The notes under the pieces were generated by a model. It saw nothing but the letters and a program-made list of their open reading frames with translations. It was not told the origin of the DNA and made no database searches. The position numbers were made by a program, and so were the translations under genes. A stretch of DNA of 64,000 nucleotides from Corynebacterium glyciniphilum AJ 3170 (GTDB taxonomy: Bacteria > Actinomycetota > Actinomycetes > Mycobacteriales > Mycobacteriaceae). This document shows positions 33,645-42,695 of this stretch, one piece after another. The DNA lies in the NCBI RefSeq assembly GCF_000626675.1, contig NZ_CP006842.1:310001-374000 (forward strand), in the 5' to 3' direction. Each line of letters opens with the position of its first letter. Position 1 is the first letter of the stretch.

Positions 33645-34163
33645 ATGACCTCCACCGCAGAACTCACCTACGACAACTCGAATCTCGAGGAGTTCACTGA
33701 CTCGCTCGTGCTCACGCGTGATTCCCGCTATGAAGACTGGGACACTCTCAATTTCCAGACGAAGGCGGGCGACCAGTTTGCCCGCGCCCAGATCCGCTAC
33801 GTCGGCTCCGGTGCCACCGGTAACCACGACACTGACTCCCGGACGATCCAGTCCCGCGGGTTCACTTTCTCGAATATGCTGCTTCCGGCCGGTGCCGAGG
33901 GGCCCGAGCACACCCACAATGACGTTGAAGAGGCGTTCTTCGTCCTCGAGGGTGAGGTTGACGTCAGCGTCCACCGCGGTACCGACGTCGTGACCCGCAC
34001 CCTGGGGTACCGGGACATGATCGTCGTCCCTGCCGGTGTGCCCCGCAGCCTGAAGAACAACACGGATAAGCCGGCCCTCTTCTGCGTCATCATCGGTGCA
34101 CAGAAGCCGGAGATCCCCACGTACCCCGAGACATCCGCAATGTACGGGATCACCAGGGACTGA
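33645..34163 (+). CDS. Cupin-domain protein
   Basis: A 172-residue single-cupin protein. Motif 1 is EHTHNDVEEAFFVLEGEVDV, with two His and a Glu for metal. Motif 2 is GYRDMIVVPAGVPRSLKN, where the usual His is replaced by Arg, so metal binding may be incomplete. Cupins in ring-degradation operons act as isomerases, hydrolases or dioxygenases, or as chaperone-like accessory proteins. It lies 29 bp after the hydrolase gene and 5 bp before an SDR. The precise reaction is unknown. Confidence 0.8.
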   Translation: MTSTAELTYDNSNLEEFTDSLVLTRDSRYEDWDTLNFQTKAGDQFARAQIRYVGSGATGNHDTDSRTIQSRGFTFSNMLLPAGAEGPEHTHNDVEEAFFVLEGEVDVSVHRGTDVVTRTLGYRDMIVVPAGVPRSLKNNTDKPALFCVIIGAQKPEIPTYPETSAMYGITRD

Positions 34164-34168
34164 GAACG

Positions 34169-34915
34169 ATGACGATTCCACGGACACTTCTCGTCACCGG
34201 AGCGGGGCGAGGCCTCGGACGGACAATCGCCCTGGATCTCGCCCGGTGCGGCTGGCATCTCTGGGTCGCCGATATACGGCAGGACGCAGTGGAAGACACT
34301 GCACGCCGGATTATCAACGCAGGAGGGTCAGCATCCCCAGTGGCCGTGGATATCTCGGACCCGGAGTCGGTCGGGGAACTCGGCAAAGATCTGAAGGAAG
34401 CGGGACCACTTCACGGTCTCGTGAATTGCGCGGCACTGGCGGACGGAGTCGGCGGCTCTCCGGTACACGAGATTCCCATCGAAGACTGGGACCGCGTCGT
34501 GTCGGTGAACCTGCGGGGCACTTTCCTCATGACCCGGACCGTCGCACCGCTGATCATCGAGGCAGGTGGCGGTTCTATCGTCAACATCGGCTCAGACGCT
34601 GCAACGAACGGCTCCGCGAATCTCGCACACTACATAGCGTCCAAGGGTGGGCTCGCAGCTCTCACCCGCGCCAGCGCCACCGACCTCGGGCCGTACGGCA
34701 TCACCGTGAATACCGTCTCGCCGGGGCTCACACACTCGGAGTCTGCTCTGAAGGTGCCGGAAAAGCGTCACGAGGAGTATCGCCGTCAACGTGCACTGCT
34801 CCGAGACCAGGAACCCAATGACATCACCGGTGTCGTACGGCTTCTTCTCGATGACCAGGGAAGTTTTATTACCGGCCAGGAAATTCTCGTCAATGGTGGA
34901 TTTGTCTTCCGCTGA
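34169..34915 (+). CDS. Short-chain dehydrogenase/reductase (catalytically complete)
   Basis: A 248-residue classical SDR: TGAGRGLGR cofactor loop, VADIRQ with an acidic residue that favours NAD(H), GLVNCAA, NIGSDAA and the active-site pair in YIASK. The C-terminal TGQEILVNGGFVF is normal. It is probably a dehydrogenase for an alcohol or dihydrodiol formed by the Rieske oxygenase downstream, where cis-diol dehydrogenation would be needed. Starts 5 bp after the cupin gene; spacing and direction place it in the operon. Confidence 0.88.
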   Translation: MTIPRTLLVTGAGRGLGRTIALDLARCGWHLWVADIRQDAVEDTARRIINAGGSASPVAVDISDPESVGELGKDLKEAGPLHGLVNCAALADGVGGSPVHEIPIEDWDRVVSVNLRGTFLMTRTVAPLIIEAGGGSIVNIGSDAATNGSANLAHYIASKGGLAALTRASATDLGPYGITVNTVSPGLTHSESALKVPEKRHEEYRRQRALLRDQEPNDITGVVRLLLDDQGSFITGQEILVNGGFVFR

Positions 34916-34957
34916 AGCTCCGGCGGCTACCCGAAACAAAGAAAGGAGGGACAGACA

Positions 34958-35740
34958 ATGGACCTGAATCTCAGCGGAAAGACGTTTGTAGTGACGGGAG
35001 GGAGTTCCGGCATAGGACTCGCGACCGTCGATGTTCTGACCAGGGAAGGCGCGAATGTCGTCACCTGTGCCCGGAACCTCGAGAATCTGCGGCGCGCCCT
35101 TCCCACCCTGTCGAGACCTGACCTGGTGACCGCCGTTGAGTGTGATGTGCGTTCGGAAAACGACATGCGCGCGATGGCGGACAAAGTCAGTGAGCGGTTC
35201 GGGATCCTCGACGGTGTGGTGAACAACGCCGGCGGGTCCCGGATGGTTCCGCTTTCTGACATGACCCCGGCGGACTGGCAGGACGAACTCTCGCTCAAGT
35301 TCACCCCGGTGCTCCACAGCGTTGCACACCTGATTCCGCTCATGGCGGAGGCGGAGGCTCCGGCAATGGTCAACCTCAACGCTGTGCTCGCCCGCCAACC
35401 AGAACCTGCGCTCGCCGCGACCTCCGCTGCGCGTGCCGGGCTACTGAACCTCACGAAATCTCTCTCCCAGAGTCTGGCGGCTGATCGTATCCGTGTGAAC
35501 TCAGTCTGCCTCGGTCTTATCGACACCGGCCAATGGCGGCGTCGTTTTGAACAGATGAGTGACTACCCCAGTTACGAGGCGTTCTCCCACGAGGTCGCCA
35601 ATGACCGGGGCATCGTCCTCGGACGCTTCGGACGGGCCGACGAGGTCGCGCCCGTCATCTCATTTCTGTTGTCCCCCTGCGCGTCCTATATCACTGGCGC
35701 CACGATCGATGTCGCCGGAGGAGTAAATCGATATGTCTGA
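34958..35740 (+). CDS. SDR-fold protein with altered active site
   Basis: A 260-residue SDR. The cofactor loop TGGSSGIGLA and VVNNAGG are standard, but where YxxxK is expected the sequence is TSAARAGLLNLT: Tyr and Lys are replaced by Thr and Arg. Such SDRs can still bind nucleotide and may use other residues or act as structural or regulatory partners. The C-terminal ITGATIDVAGGVN is normal. ATG 34958 has AAAGGAGG upstream at ideal distance. The end overlaps the ThDP gene by 8 bp, so the two proteins may be made in equal amounts. Confidence 0.85.
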   Translation: MDLNLSGKTFVVTGGSSGIGLATVDVLTREGANVVTCARNLENLRRALPTLSRPDLVTAVECDVRSENDMRAMADKVSERFGILDGVVNNAGGSRMVPLSDMTPADWQDELSLKFTPVLHSVAHLIPLMAEAEAPAMVNLNAVLARQPEPALAATSAARAGLLNLTKSLSQSLAADRIRVNSVCLGLIDTGQWRRRFEQMSDYPSYEAFSHEVANDRGIVLGRFGRADEVAPVISFLLSPCASYITGATIDVAGGVNRYV

Positions 35741-37430
35741 TTCAACGTCCCCGACCACATACCGCAACGGTGGTGAGCTCCTGTCCGACGTCTTGGCTGA
35801 TGCCGGGGTGGACACCGTGTTCGGTGTCATCTCCGTCCACAATCTCCCTCTGGTGGAAGAAGTGTCCCGCCGGCTCCGGTTCGTCCCCGTCCGCCATGAA
35901 GCCTCGGCAGTCAACGCCGCGGACGGTTACGCCCGTGCCAGCGGCACCATCGGATGCGCACTGACCAGCACGGGTACCGGAGCCGGCAATGCAGCGGGAT
36001 CACTGATCGAATCACTGAGTTCGGCGACCTCGGTCCTTCACATCACCGGCCAGATCCAGAGCCGTTACCTGGGATCGGGTCGGGGTTTCATCCACGAAAC
36101 TCGGGACCAGAAAGGCATGCTGGATGCCGTCTCCCGTGCCGCCTACACGATTACCAGCGCTGATGAAGCAGCCTCCGTCCTGCGCAATGCGGCCTGCCTG
36201 GCAGCGGATGCGGTCGGCGGCCCTGTCAGTGTGGAGTGGCCGATCGATCTGCAGTTTGCCGCGACGAGTGACCCGGGGACCCCACGAGAGGACCTGCTCA
36301 CCCCGGTCAGTACCCGCAACCCTGCCGACGCCGATCTCGACCGTATGCTCGCACTGCTCTCCTCCGCCCGTCGTCCCCTGCTGTGGCTCGGCGGTGGAGC
36401 TACCGGTCGCGATGCCCGCCGTCTCGTCACCCGGTTGTGCGAGTCATGGGGTGCGGGTGTACTCACCAGCAACTCTGGGCGCGGAGCGATCCCCGAGGAC
36501 CATGATCTGTGTGTCGGGAACTACGCATCAAGTCCCGTCGGGCGTGCACTGCTCAGCCAGGCGGACTGCCTCCTGACCATCGGAACCCACTTCCGGTCCA
36601 ACGAAACCTCAGATTATTCAGTGGAGATGCCGACCATCCACATCCAGGTTGACCAGGATGAGGACGCCATCGGACGCGTGTATCCGGCGACCGCCGGTGT
36701 GCACGGTGACGCGGCGGCCGTCCTTGACTACCTCGTCGAGAACCGGGGCAAGCTCCGGTCAGACAAGGAGTGGCGGGGCCGCGTCGTGGCAGCACGGCAG
36801 GAGTGTCGCAGTCGCCAGCGCACTGCGATCGGTGCGCACGCAGAATTCGTTGACGCGATTCGCGAGGTCGTTCCGGCGGAGTCGCCGATCGCCCGCGACG
36901 TCACTATCGCGTCCAGTTCCTGGGGCAACCGGCTGCTGCCTATGCCCGCCCCGGAGGTCAATATCTTTCCCCGCGGCGGTGGCATTGGGCAGGGTCTGGG
37001 GATGGCTATCGGGGCTGCGGCCGCTGTTCCCGACCAACCCGCCGTCGCCATCTGTGGTGACGGGGGTCTGGCTGTACACCTGGGCGAGATCCTGACCTTG
37101 GCACAGGAGAATCCCTGGCTGATTCTTCTGGTGTTCAACGACGCTGGTTACGGAGTGCTGCGAAACATGCAGGACTCCATGGGCAATGAACGCGCCGGGG
37201 TCGACCTGACCACACCTGATTTCAGGATGCTTTCCGCGTCCTGCGGACTTGACTACGCCCGGATCAGCTCACCGGACGAGGTCCGTGAGGTCCTGCGTGA
37301 CGCCGTGGCACTGAAATCTGCCGTCGTCGTCGAGGTCGATCTCGCATCCTACGGGGACATGCCGTCGCCGTTCACCCCGCCGGTCACCGTCCCCGATAAC
37401 GAGTCGGCGGAGGTGGACGACGATGAGTGA
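35733..37430 (+). CDS. Thiamine diphosphate-dependent enzyme (benzoylformate decarboxylase/acetolactate synthase-like)
   Basis: A 565-residue ThDP enzyme. The cofactor-activating Glu56 lies in VPVRHEASAVNAADGYAR, and the ThDP/Mg motif GDGGLAVHLGEILTLAQENP with FNDAGYG is present (near 445-475). Domain order (PP, central, PYR) is normal. By sequence style it resembles 2-ketoacid decarboxylases and aryl-glyoxylate decarboxylases more than acetolactate synthase. In this operon a decarboxylase would give an aldehyde for the first gene product. It overlaps the SDR gene upstream and the reductase gene downstream by 8 bp each. Confidence 0.85.
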   Translation: MSDSTSPTTYRNGGELLSDVLADAGVDTVFGVISVHNLPLVEEVSRRLRFVPVRHEASAVNAADGYARASGTIGCALTSTGTGAGNAAGSLIESLSSATSVLHITGQIQSRYLGSGRGFIHETRDQKGMLDAVSRAAYTITSADEAASVLRNAACLAADAVGGPVSVEWPIDLQFAATSDPGTPREDLLTPVSTRNPADADLDRMLALLSSARRPLLWLGGGATGRDARRLVTRLCESWGAGVLTSNSGRGAIPEDHDLCVGNYASSPVGRALLSQADCLLTIGTHFRSNETSDYSVEMPTIHIQVDQDEDAIGRVYPATAGVHGDAAAVLDYLVENRGKLRSDKEWRGRVVAARQECRSRQRTAIGAHAEFVDAIREVVPAESPIARDVTIASSSWGNRLLPMPAPEVNIFPRGGGIGQGLGMAIGAAAAVPDQPAVAICGDGGLAVHLGEILTLAQENPWLILLVFNDAGYGVLRNMQDSMGNERAGVDLTTPDFRMLSASCGLDYARISSPDEVREVLRDAVALKSAVVVEVDLASYGDMPSPFTPPVTVPDNESAEVDDDE

Positions 37431-38382
37431 CCTGTGCACGATTCCTGTGATGATTCGCTCGATGCGGGTCGAAGCTGAGGGAGTGCTCTCCCTGGAGCTG
37501 ATCCGGACAGACGGCAGTGACCTGCCGGAGTGGACGCCGGGCGCACACGTCGACGTCGCGGTCGGCGACGGTCTGATCCGCCAGTACTCCCTGTGCAGCG
37601 ACCCGGCCGACACCAGTCACTACAGGATCGGCGTCCTCAGGGAAGTGGTGGGCCGGGGTGGCTCCCGCCATGTCCACGACGTCCTGCGTCCCGGACATGA
37701 GGTGATGATGTCCGAACCCAGGAACAATTTCGAGGTCAGCGACAACGGTAAGCCCCTGACCCTCATCGCCGGCGGGATCGGAATCACCCCGATCCTCGCC
37801 ATGGCGCGGGCCGCTGCCACCACCGGCCGGGAGTTCCGTCTCTACTACGGCGGACGCAGCCGGGCCTCGATGGCGTTCCTTGATGAGCTCGCCGACCTGT
37901 CCGGAGAGCTCACCGTCACCTCCGATGACCGGGAAGGTGTTCTCGACCTCGACACCATCCTCGACGGCGCGGACAGCGGAGAGCGGGAAGTGTACGTCTG
38001 CGGCCCCGGTGGTCTCCTCGACGCCGTCGAGAAGAGGGCGGACGGCTGGCCTGCCGGCACCTTCCACTGTGAACGTTTTGTCGCCAGGACGATCGAGCCG
38101 CCGCCCGAGGGCGAGCGTGAGTTCACGGTCCGCTGCATCGACAGTGACGTGGAGGTGAACGTTCCGGTCGGTTGCACCATCATGGAGCAACTCGAAGCCG
38201 CTGGCATCGACGTCCCTCACTCTTGCCGGGAGGGGACCTGCGGAACCTGCGAAACCGACATCATTGCCGGTATCCCCGACCACAGGGACTCTTTGCTGTC
38301 GTCGGAAGAGAGGGAATCCGGGGAGACGATGCTCATCTGCGTGTCCCGGGCCAAAACCGACGTCCTTGAACTCGAGATCTGA
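37423..38382 (+). CDS. PDR/VanB-type oxygenase reductase
   Basis: A 319-residue reductase of class IA ring-hydroxylating systems. Order: FMN-binding barrel (RQYSLCSDP about residues 52-60), NAD-binding domain (LIAGGIGITPILAM; YVCGPGGL), and a C-terminal plant-type [2Fe-2S] domain with cysteines in SCREGTCGTCETD and a final Cys in LICVSRAK. It passes electrons from NADH through FMN and the iron-sulfur centre to the Rieske oxygenase encoded two genes later. The start ATG 37423 overlaps the ThDP gene. Confidence 0.92.
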   Translation: MSDLCTIPVMIRSMRVEAEGVLSLELIRTDGSDLPEWTPGAHVDVAVGDGLIRQYSLCSDPADTSHYRIGVLREVVGRGGSRHVHDVLRPGHEVMMSEPRNNFEVSDNGKPLTLIAGGIGITPILAMARAAATTGREFRLYYGGRSRASMAFLDELADLSGELTVTSDDREGVLDLDTILDGADSGEREVYVCGPGGLLDAVEKRADGWPAGTFHCERFVARTIEPPPEGEREFTVRCIDSDVEVNVPVGCTIMEQLEAAGIDVPHSCREGTCGTCETDIIAGIPDHRDSLLSSEERESGETMLICVSRAKTDVLELEI

Positions 38383-38443
38383 CAAACCATCCACATCTGT
38401 CACTCCCACCACCCACCACCAACCTGAAAAGGACTTCACGGCT

Positions 38444-38659
38444 ATGACCCGATATCTCGAACCGACACAGGCCCGGGACGGCGCACCGTCCAACTATGAA
38501 CTGCAGCTGGCGCACGCCGTCGAGCGCCTGTTCGCTGCCGGCTCCGATTCGCCCAAATCCCTGGCAGAAGGACTCAACGACGCTGATGTCCCAGGCCCGG
38601 GCGGCGCTCCGTGGACTGCGGAGAGTTTCCGAAACGAAATGGCACGACTGGGAGAGTGA
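38444..38659 (+). CDS. Tiny recombinase-HTH-like protein in the Rieske operon
   Basis: A 71-residue protein. Residues about 33-70 (SLAEGLNDADVPGPGGAPWT, then AESFRNEMARLG) look like the helix-turn-helix core of the serine-recombinase Recombinase domain (LNxxGIPtPrGgxWt...v..il), but no catalytic or zinc-ribbon part is present. The first 30 residues are unrelated and contain a helix NYELQLAHAVERLFAAG. ATG 38444 is preceded by AAAAGGA. It sits between reductase and Rieske genes, 7 bp before the latter, so it is translated with them. Possible roles: operon regulator, or small adaptor of the oxygenase. Function unknown. Confidence 0.75.
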   Translation: MTRYLEPTQARDGAPSNYELQLAHAVERLFAAGSDSPKSLAEGLNDADVPGPGGAPWTAESFRNEMARLGE

Positions 38660-38666
38660 ATGACCA

Positions 38667-39767
38667 ATGGCCAACTACTACAGCCCCGAAATTTCCGAGG
38701 ACTTCCTGTACCGGAACGGTCTCCGCGACCGCTGGTACGCGGTGTGCCCGTCCTCCTTCATCCAGCCGGGACGAATTGAGAAGCTCCGCCGGCTCGGACA
38801 GGACTGGATCCTGTACCGCGATACCGCTGGAAAAGTGAGCATGTTGGAGGACCGGTGCCCCCACCGTGGTGCTCCGCTGAGCCAGGCCACCCATCTGGGC
38901 GACCGGGTCGGATGCAAGTACCACGGCGTCCAGGTTGACGGCACCGGAACTGTGCGGGCCGTGCCAGGCATGCCGGGATGCGAGATCGAAGGACAGCGCC
39001 TGGTGACCGCTCCGGTTGTCCGGGAACTCGCGGGTGCGGTCTTCGCATGGTTCGGTACTGACGCCGACGCGGAACCCGCCGAACTGACCTTCCCGGACCC
39101 GCTCACCGACGACGGGATCTCCTCTTTCCTGTGCTACGCCGAGTGGGACTGCAACTGGCGCTTCGGCCTGGAGAACCTGCTTGACCCGATGCACGGAACG
39201 TTCCTCCACCATGACTCACACTCGATGTCGGAGGGCGATACGAAGGCGAAGTTCCAGATCCGCGAGTCTGACCGGGGGTTCTTCTTCGAGAAGACCGATC
39301 AGGTCGGCGTGAATTTCGACTGGGTGGAACTGTGTGACACCGGTGCCGACTGGGTGGACCTTTCCATCCCGTATCCGCCGTCGGCCGGCCCCGGTGGTGC
39401 CTTCGGCATCGTCGGCATGGTCATCCCGATCGACGCGACCAGCTGTGGAGTGTTCTTCTGGCGTTACCGGAAGGTGTCGGGTTGGCTCCGCGACACCTGG
39501 CGCTTCCTGTACAAGACCACCCTGGAGCCGCGGCACTGGGAGGTGCTCGAGCAGGACCGGGTCATGCTTGAAGGGATGGCGCCAGACGCCGATGCCGCCG
39601 AGAACCTGTATCAGCACGATCTCGGGGTGATGCGGATCCGCCGGTTGTTCCGGAAACAGGCGAAGCGGCAGGCGAAGGCCATGGCAGACAGCGGCCCGTC
39701 CAGCGGCGCACGCACGAGGCCTACCGGGACCCGGAATACGACCGAAGTAAAAGCTGCAACCGCTTAA
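38667..39767 (+). CDS. Rieske non-heme iron oxygenase, class IA oxygenase subunit
   Basis: A 366-residue oxygenase. The Rieske [2Fe-2S] ligands are Cys64-His66 (CPHRGAPL) and Cys83-His86 (CKYHG). The mononuclear iron site is in ENLLDPMHGTFLHH, with His176 and His181 as ligands and Asp173 as electron bridge; a downstream acidic residue such as that in EQDRVMLE would complete the triad. With the PDR-type reductase it forms a two-component class IA system like phthalate, vanillate or carboxylic-acid demethylase/dioxygenase. No beta subunit is present. It would dihydroxylate or demethylate the aromatic substrate before ring opening. Confidence 0.93.
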   Translation: MANYYSPEISEDFLYRNGLRDRWYAVCPSSFIQPGRIEKLRRLGQDWILYRDTAGKVSMLEDRCPHRGAPLSQATHLGDRVGCKYHGVQVDGTGTVRAVPGMPGCEIEGQRLVTAPVVRELAGAVFAWFGTDADAEPAELTFPDPLTDDGISSFLCYAEWDCNWRFGLENLLDPMHGTFLHHDSHSMSEGDTKAKFQIRESDRGFFFEKTDQVGVNFDWVELCDTGADWVDLSIPYPPSAGPGGAFGIVGMVIPIDATSCGVFFWRYRKVSGWLRDTWRFLYKTTLEPRHWEVLEQDRVMLEGMAPDADAAENLYQHDLGVMRIRRLFRKQAKRQAKAMADSGPSSGARTRPTGTRNTTEVKAATA

Positions 39768-39823
39768 CAGGGCAACCGGCGGATGACGACACCACCGGTT
39801 CCTGCAGACTCAAGGAGAAGAGA

Positions 39824-40981
39824 ATGAAGACAGCAATCGCAGGTGGTGGTGTGGGCGGACTCGCGCTGGCACTGGGCCTGATTCAACGCGGCGTGGACGT
39901 CGCGGTGTACGAACAGGCTCCGGAGTTCGGTCAGGTCGGCGCGGACGTAAACCTGACGCCGAATTCGACACGCGCTCTCGACGGACTGCACACCGAGGTC
40001 GGTGCCACGCTCCGGACCACCGGTGCCCGGCCTCGGCGACGGTTGAGTCGTCGTTGGGACAGCGGAGAGGTCACGTCGGACCTTCCGATGGGAGATTCGG
40101 CGGAGGAACGGTACGGGGCACCACAGTTGACGGTGCACCGTGCCAGCCTGCTTGACGCCCTCCGTGTACTGCTTCCCGATGATGTGCTTCACCTGGGACA
40201 TCGCCTCGACCATGTCGAGAACCTCGACGACCGTGTGCGACTGCATTTCAGCAGCGGTCAACCGCCCGTCGAGGCCGACGTCCTGGTGGGCGCGGACGGC
40301 ATCCACTCCGTGGTGCGCGACAGTCTTTTCGGGGAACAGGACGCCGAGTACACCGGACTCGTCGCTTACCGGACGGTTGTCCCGGGCTCCCGACTGCCTG
40401 GTGTGCCGAACCTGGACTCGTTCACCAAGTGGTGGGGTCCAGACTCTGAACGGCAACTGGTCACGTTCCCTCTGAACCGTGGACAGGACCTCTTCGTCTT
40501 CGCAACGGCCGGTGAGGAGGAATGGACCGCGGAATCATGGACCACCACGGCCAACGCGACTGAGTTCCGTGAGCAGTACGCCGACTTCCATCCCGAGGTG
40601 GCTGAGATCCTCGGTGCCTGCGACCAGGTGATGAAGTCTGCACTGAGGGTACGCGATCCGATGCCACGGTGGAGCGACAACCGGGTCACCCTTCTCGGGG
40701 ACGCGTGTCATCCCATGACACCGTTCATGGCGCAGGGGGCCGGACAGGCAATCGAGGACGCGGTGGTGCTGTGCCGAGCGCTGACTGAAGGCAGCGACGT
40801 GTCAGTGCCTGCGCGCCTACGTGCGTACGAGGAGGCCCGCCACGAGCGCACGGCGCGTATCCAGTTGACCTCACGCGCCAACGACTGGCTCAAATCCGGC
40901 GACGAGGCCGACTGGTTGTACGACTACGACGCGTGGAACGTCCCACTCGCCCTGCCGACGACAGAGAGGAGCCAACAGTGA
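39824..40981 (+). CDS. FAD-dependent monooxygenase (salicylate/6-hydroxynicotinate hydroxylase-like)
   Basis: A 385-residue single-component flavoprotein hydroxylase. The N-terminal AGGGVGGLALALGL is the FAD fold, VLVGADGIHSVVR the DG motif, and GDACHPMTPFMAQGAGQAIED the GD motif. Relatives hydroxylate salicylate, 6-hydroxynicotinate or 3-hydroxybenzoate, sometimes with decarboxylation. AAGGAGAAGAG precedes ATG 39824. Its TGA overlaps the GTG start of the first ABC permease, so hydroxylase and importer are coupled. It could form the diol cleaved by the extradiol enzyme. Confidence 0.9.
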   Translation: MKTAIAGGGVGGLALALGLIQRGVDVAVYEQAPEFGQVGADVNLTPNSTRALDGLHTEVGATLRTTGARPRRRLSRRWDSGEVTSDLPMGDSAEERYGAPQLTVHRASLLDALRVLLPDDVLHLGHRLDHVENLDDRVRLHFSSGQPPVEADVLVGADGIHSVVRDSLFGEQDAEYTGLVAYRTVVPGSRLPGVPNLDSFTKWWGPDSERQLVTFPLNRGQDLFVFATAGEEEWTAESWTTTANATEFREQYADFHPEVAEILGACDQVMKSALRVRDPMPRWSDNRVTLLGDACHPMTPFMAQGAGQAIEDAVVLCRALTEGSDVSVPARLRAYEEARHERTARIQLTSRANDWLKSGDEADWLYDYDAWNVPLALPTTERSQQ

Positions 40982-41769
40982 AAGTCATACGTGACCCCCT
41001 CTCCACTCCCAGCGCAGTCGGCCTCGGCATCGTCGGCGTCGTCGGCAGCGGTCTCGTCGCCGAACTCATCCTGCGGTCCAGTCTCATCACCACCGAAGGG
41101 CTGCCGATCCCGAGCCAGGTCATCGGAGGAGCGGTTGACCTCCTGCCCGATACCGGGTTCTGGAGCGAAGTCCTGTTCACCTTGGGGGAGTGGGGGTTGG
41201 GGATGCTCCTGGCCTGCATCGCCGGTGTGGTGCTGGGCGGTCTGATGGGCGCCTTCTCTGCCTGGCACACGGCCTTTGAATGGCCGGTGGAAGCGTTCCG
41301 CGTGCTGCCGTCGGTCGCCCTGGCGCCGATCCTTGTGCTTCTGGCCGGGCGGGGGATGATGTCCCTGTCTATTGCCGTCGCACTGGCCTGTGTCTGGCCG
41401 ATCCTGCTCAACACGATGTACGGGGTGCGAGGGGTGGACCCCACGTCAGTGAACACCGCCCGCACCTTCGGCCTCACCAGCATGCAGATCCTGGCGAGGA
41501 TCAAGATCCCCGCCGCACTCCCTTTCGCGTTCACCGGCATCCGCATTTCGGCGTCCATCGGTCTGCTCGTCGCGGTGTCGGTTGAACTCCTCGTCGGAGA
41601 CGGGTCGGGTATCGGCGGCTTCATCCTGACCCAGTCGGCGAATGCTGTGAACCTGGACGCGGTCTACGCGGCGACCGTCATTGCCGGCGTCATCGGCGTG
41701 ATCGTCAATCTGGTGCTCGCGCAGGCCGATTCGCTCCTGTTCGCCTGGAAGAGAGGACTGGAACAATGA
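40978..41769 (+). CDS. ABC transporter permease (nitrate/sulfonate/aromatic acid type) 1
   Basis: A 263-residue inner-membrane permease with six predicted spans. The EAA loop region is TFGLTSMQILARIKIPAALPFAFTGIRI, the standard contact with the ATPase in the TauC/SsuC family. The start is GTG 40978, overlapping the monooxygenase stop and following GAGAGGAG. Together with a second, different permease (41766) it forms a heterodimeric channel, unlike TauC/SsuC systems that use one permease. Substrate by context: the aromatic compound degraded by the operon. Confidence 0.9.
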   Translation: MKVIRDPLSTPSAVGLGIVGVVGSGLVAELILRSSLITTEGLPIPSQVIGGAVDLLPDTGFWSEVLFTLGEWGLGMLLACIAGVVLGGLMGAFSAWHTAFEWPVEAFRVLPSVALAPILVLLAGRGMMSLSIAVALACVWPILLNTMYGVRGVDPTSVNTARTFGLTSMQILARIKIPAALPFAFTGIRISASIGLLVAVSVELLVGDGSGIGGFILTQSANAVNLDAVYAATVIAGVIGVIVNLVLAQADSLLFAWKRGLEQ

Positions 41770-42695
41770 CCGACCTGACCAACACACACCCTCGAACGCC
41801 GGAGAGCTCACACGTCGGGACAGGAACGACGGAGATGCTCCCGGGACGCACAGTTAGCCAGAGCAGTCCGGTTGTGGCGGCCCCGCAGTCGCGGACGCCC
41901 GGCGGCCCCCGATCCCGGATGGCCGCTGCGGGGTGGACGGTGCTGCTCCGGCTCAGCGTGCCGATCCTCATCGTCGTCGTCTGGTGGATAGTGTCACTGG
42001 GAGAGACCAGCGGCCTTTTCGTCCCTACCCCCTACGAAGCGGTCCAGACATTCTGGAACGAGTTCGTCCTCGGCAATGCCGTGGTGGAACACACTCTTCC
42101 AAGTCTCTACCGTGCACTCGTCGGTCTCGCCCTGGCGATCATCATCGGCATCGTTGTCGGTGTGGCGTTGGGAATGTCCACGATCCTCACCGGACTGTTC
42201 CAACCACTGGTGCACCTGGGCCGGTCACTGCCGTCCCCCGCACTGCTGGGCGTGTTCTTCATCCTGTTCGGGATCGGGGACGCGCCGAAGATCTTCCTCA
42301 TCGCGTTCGCCGTGGTGTGGCCCGTTCTGCTCAACACCATCGACGGTGTCGGCGCAGTGGGGGAAACCCGCTCACAGGCAGCGCAGGTCTTCCGTATTCC
42401 GGCGTACCGGGTGCTCGTCTTCATCGTCCTCCCCGGCGCTGCGCCCAAGATTTTCGCCGGGATCCGCACCTCCATGTCCTACTCGTTGATCATGATGATC
42501 ATCTCGGAACTACAGCGTTCGGAGAATGGGTTCGGCTTCCTGCTCATCCAGTCCCAGCGCAACTTCGATTTCGGAACCTTTTTCGCCGTACTGATCATGC
42601 TCGTCATCATCGGTGTGGTCTTCAACGTCATCTTCAAGACCATTGAACGCCGCGTCTTGGCGTGGCACAGAGGAGTCACTGCTCAAAATGACTGA
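41766..42695 (+). CDS. ABC transporter permease (nitrate/sulfonate/aromatic acid type) 2
   Basis: A 309-residue permease of the same class, with a 55-residue polar N-terminal extension before the first span (VLLRLSVPILIVVVWWIVSL). The EAA loop is VFRIPAYRVLVFIVLPGAAPKIFAGIRT. It starts by ATGA overlap with permease 1 and ends 8 bp inside the ATPase gene, so all three are tightly coupled. Two-permease NMT1-type importers are known in aromatic acid uptake of actinobacteria. Confidence 0.9.
   Translation: MTDLTNTHPRTPESSHVGTGTTEMLPGRTVSQSSPVVAAPQSRTPGGPRSRMAAAGWTVLLRLSVPILIVVVWWIVSLGETSGLFVPTPYEAVQTFWNEFVLGNAVVEHTLPSLYRALVGLALAIIIGIVVGVALGMSTILTGLFQPLVHLGRSLPSPALLGVFFILFGIGDAPKIFLIAFAVVWPVLLNTIDGVGAVGETRSQAAQVFRIPAYRVLVFIVLPGAAPKIFAGIRTSMSYSLIMMIISELQRSENGFGFLLIQSQRNFDFGTFFAVLIMLVIIGVVFNVIFKTIERRVLAWHRGVTAQND

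Noticed and set aside
38444..38659. Remnant of a serine recombinase/mobile element
   Set aside because: The frame is intact with its own ribosome site between co-translated genes, and no resolvase catalytic domain, inverted repeats or other mobile-element parts are nearby.
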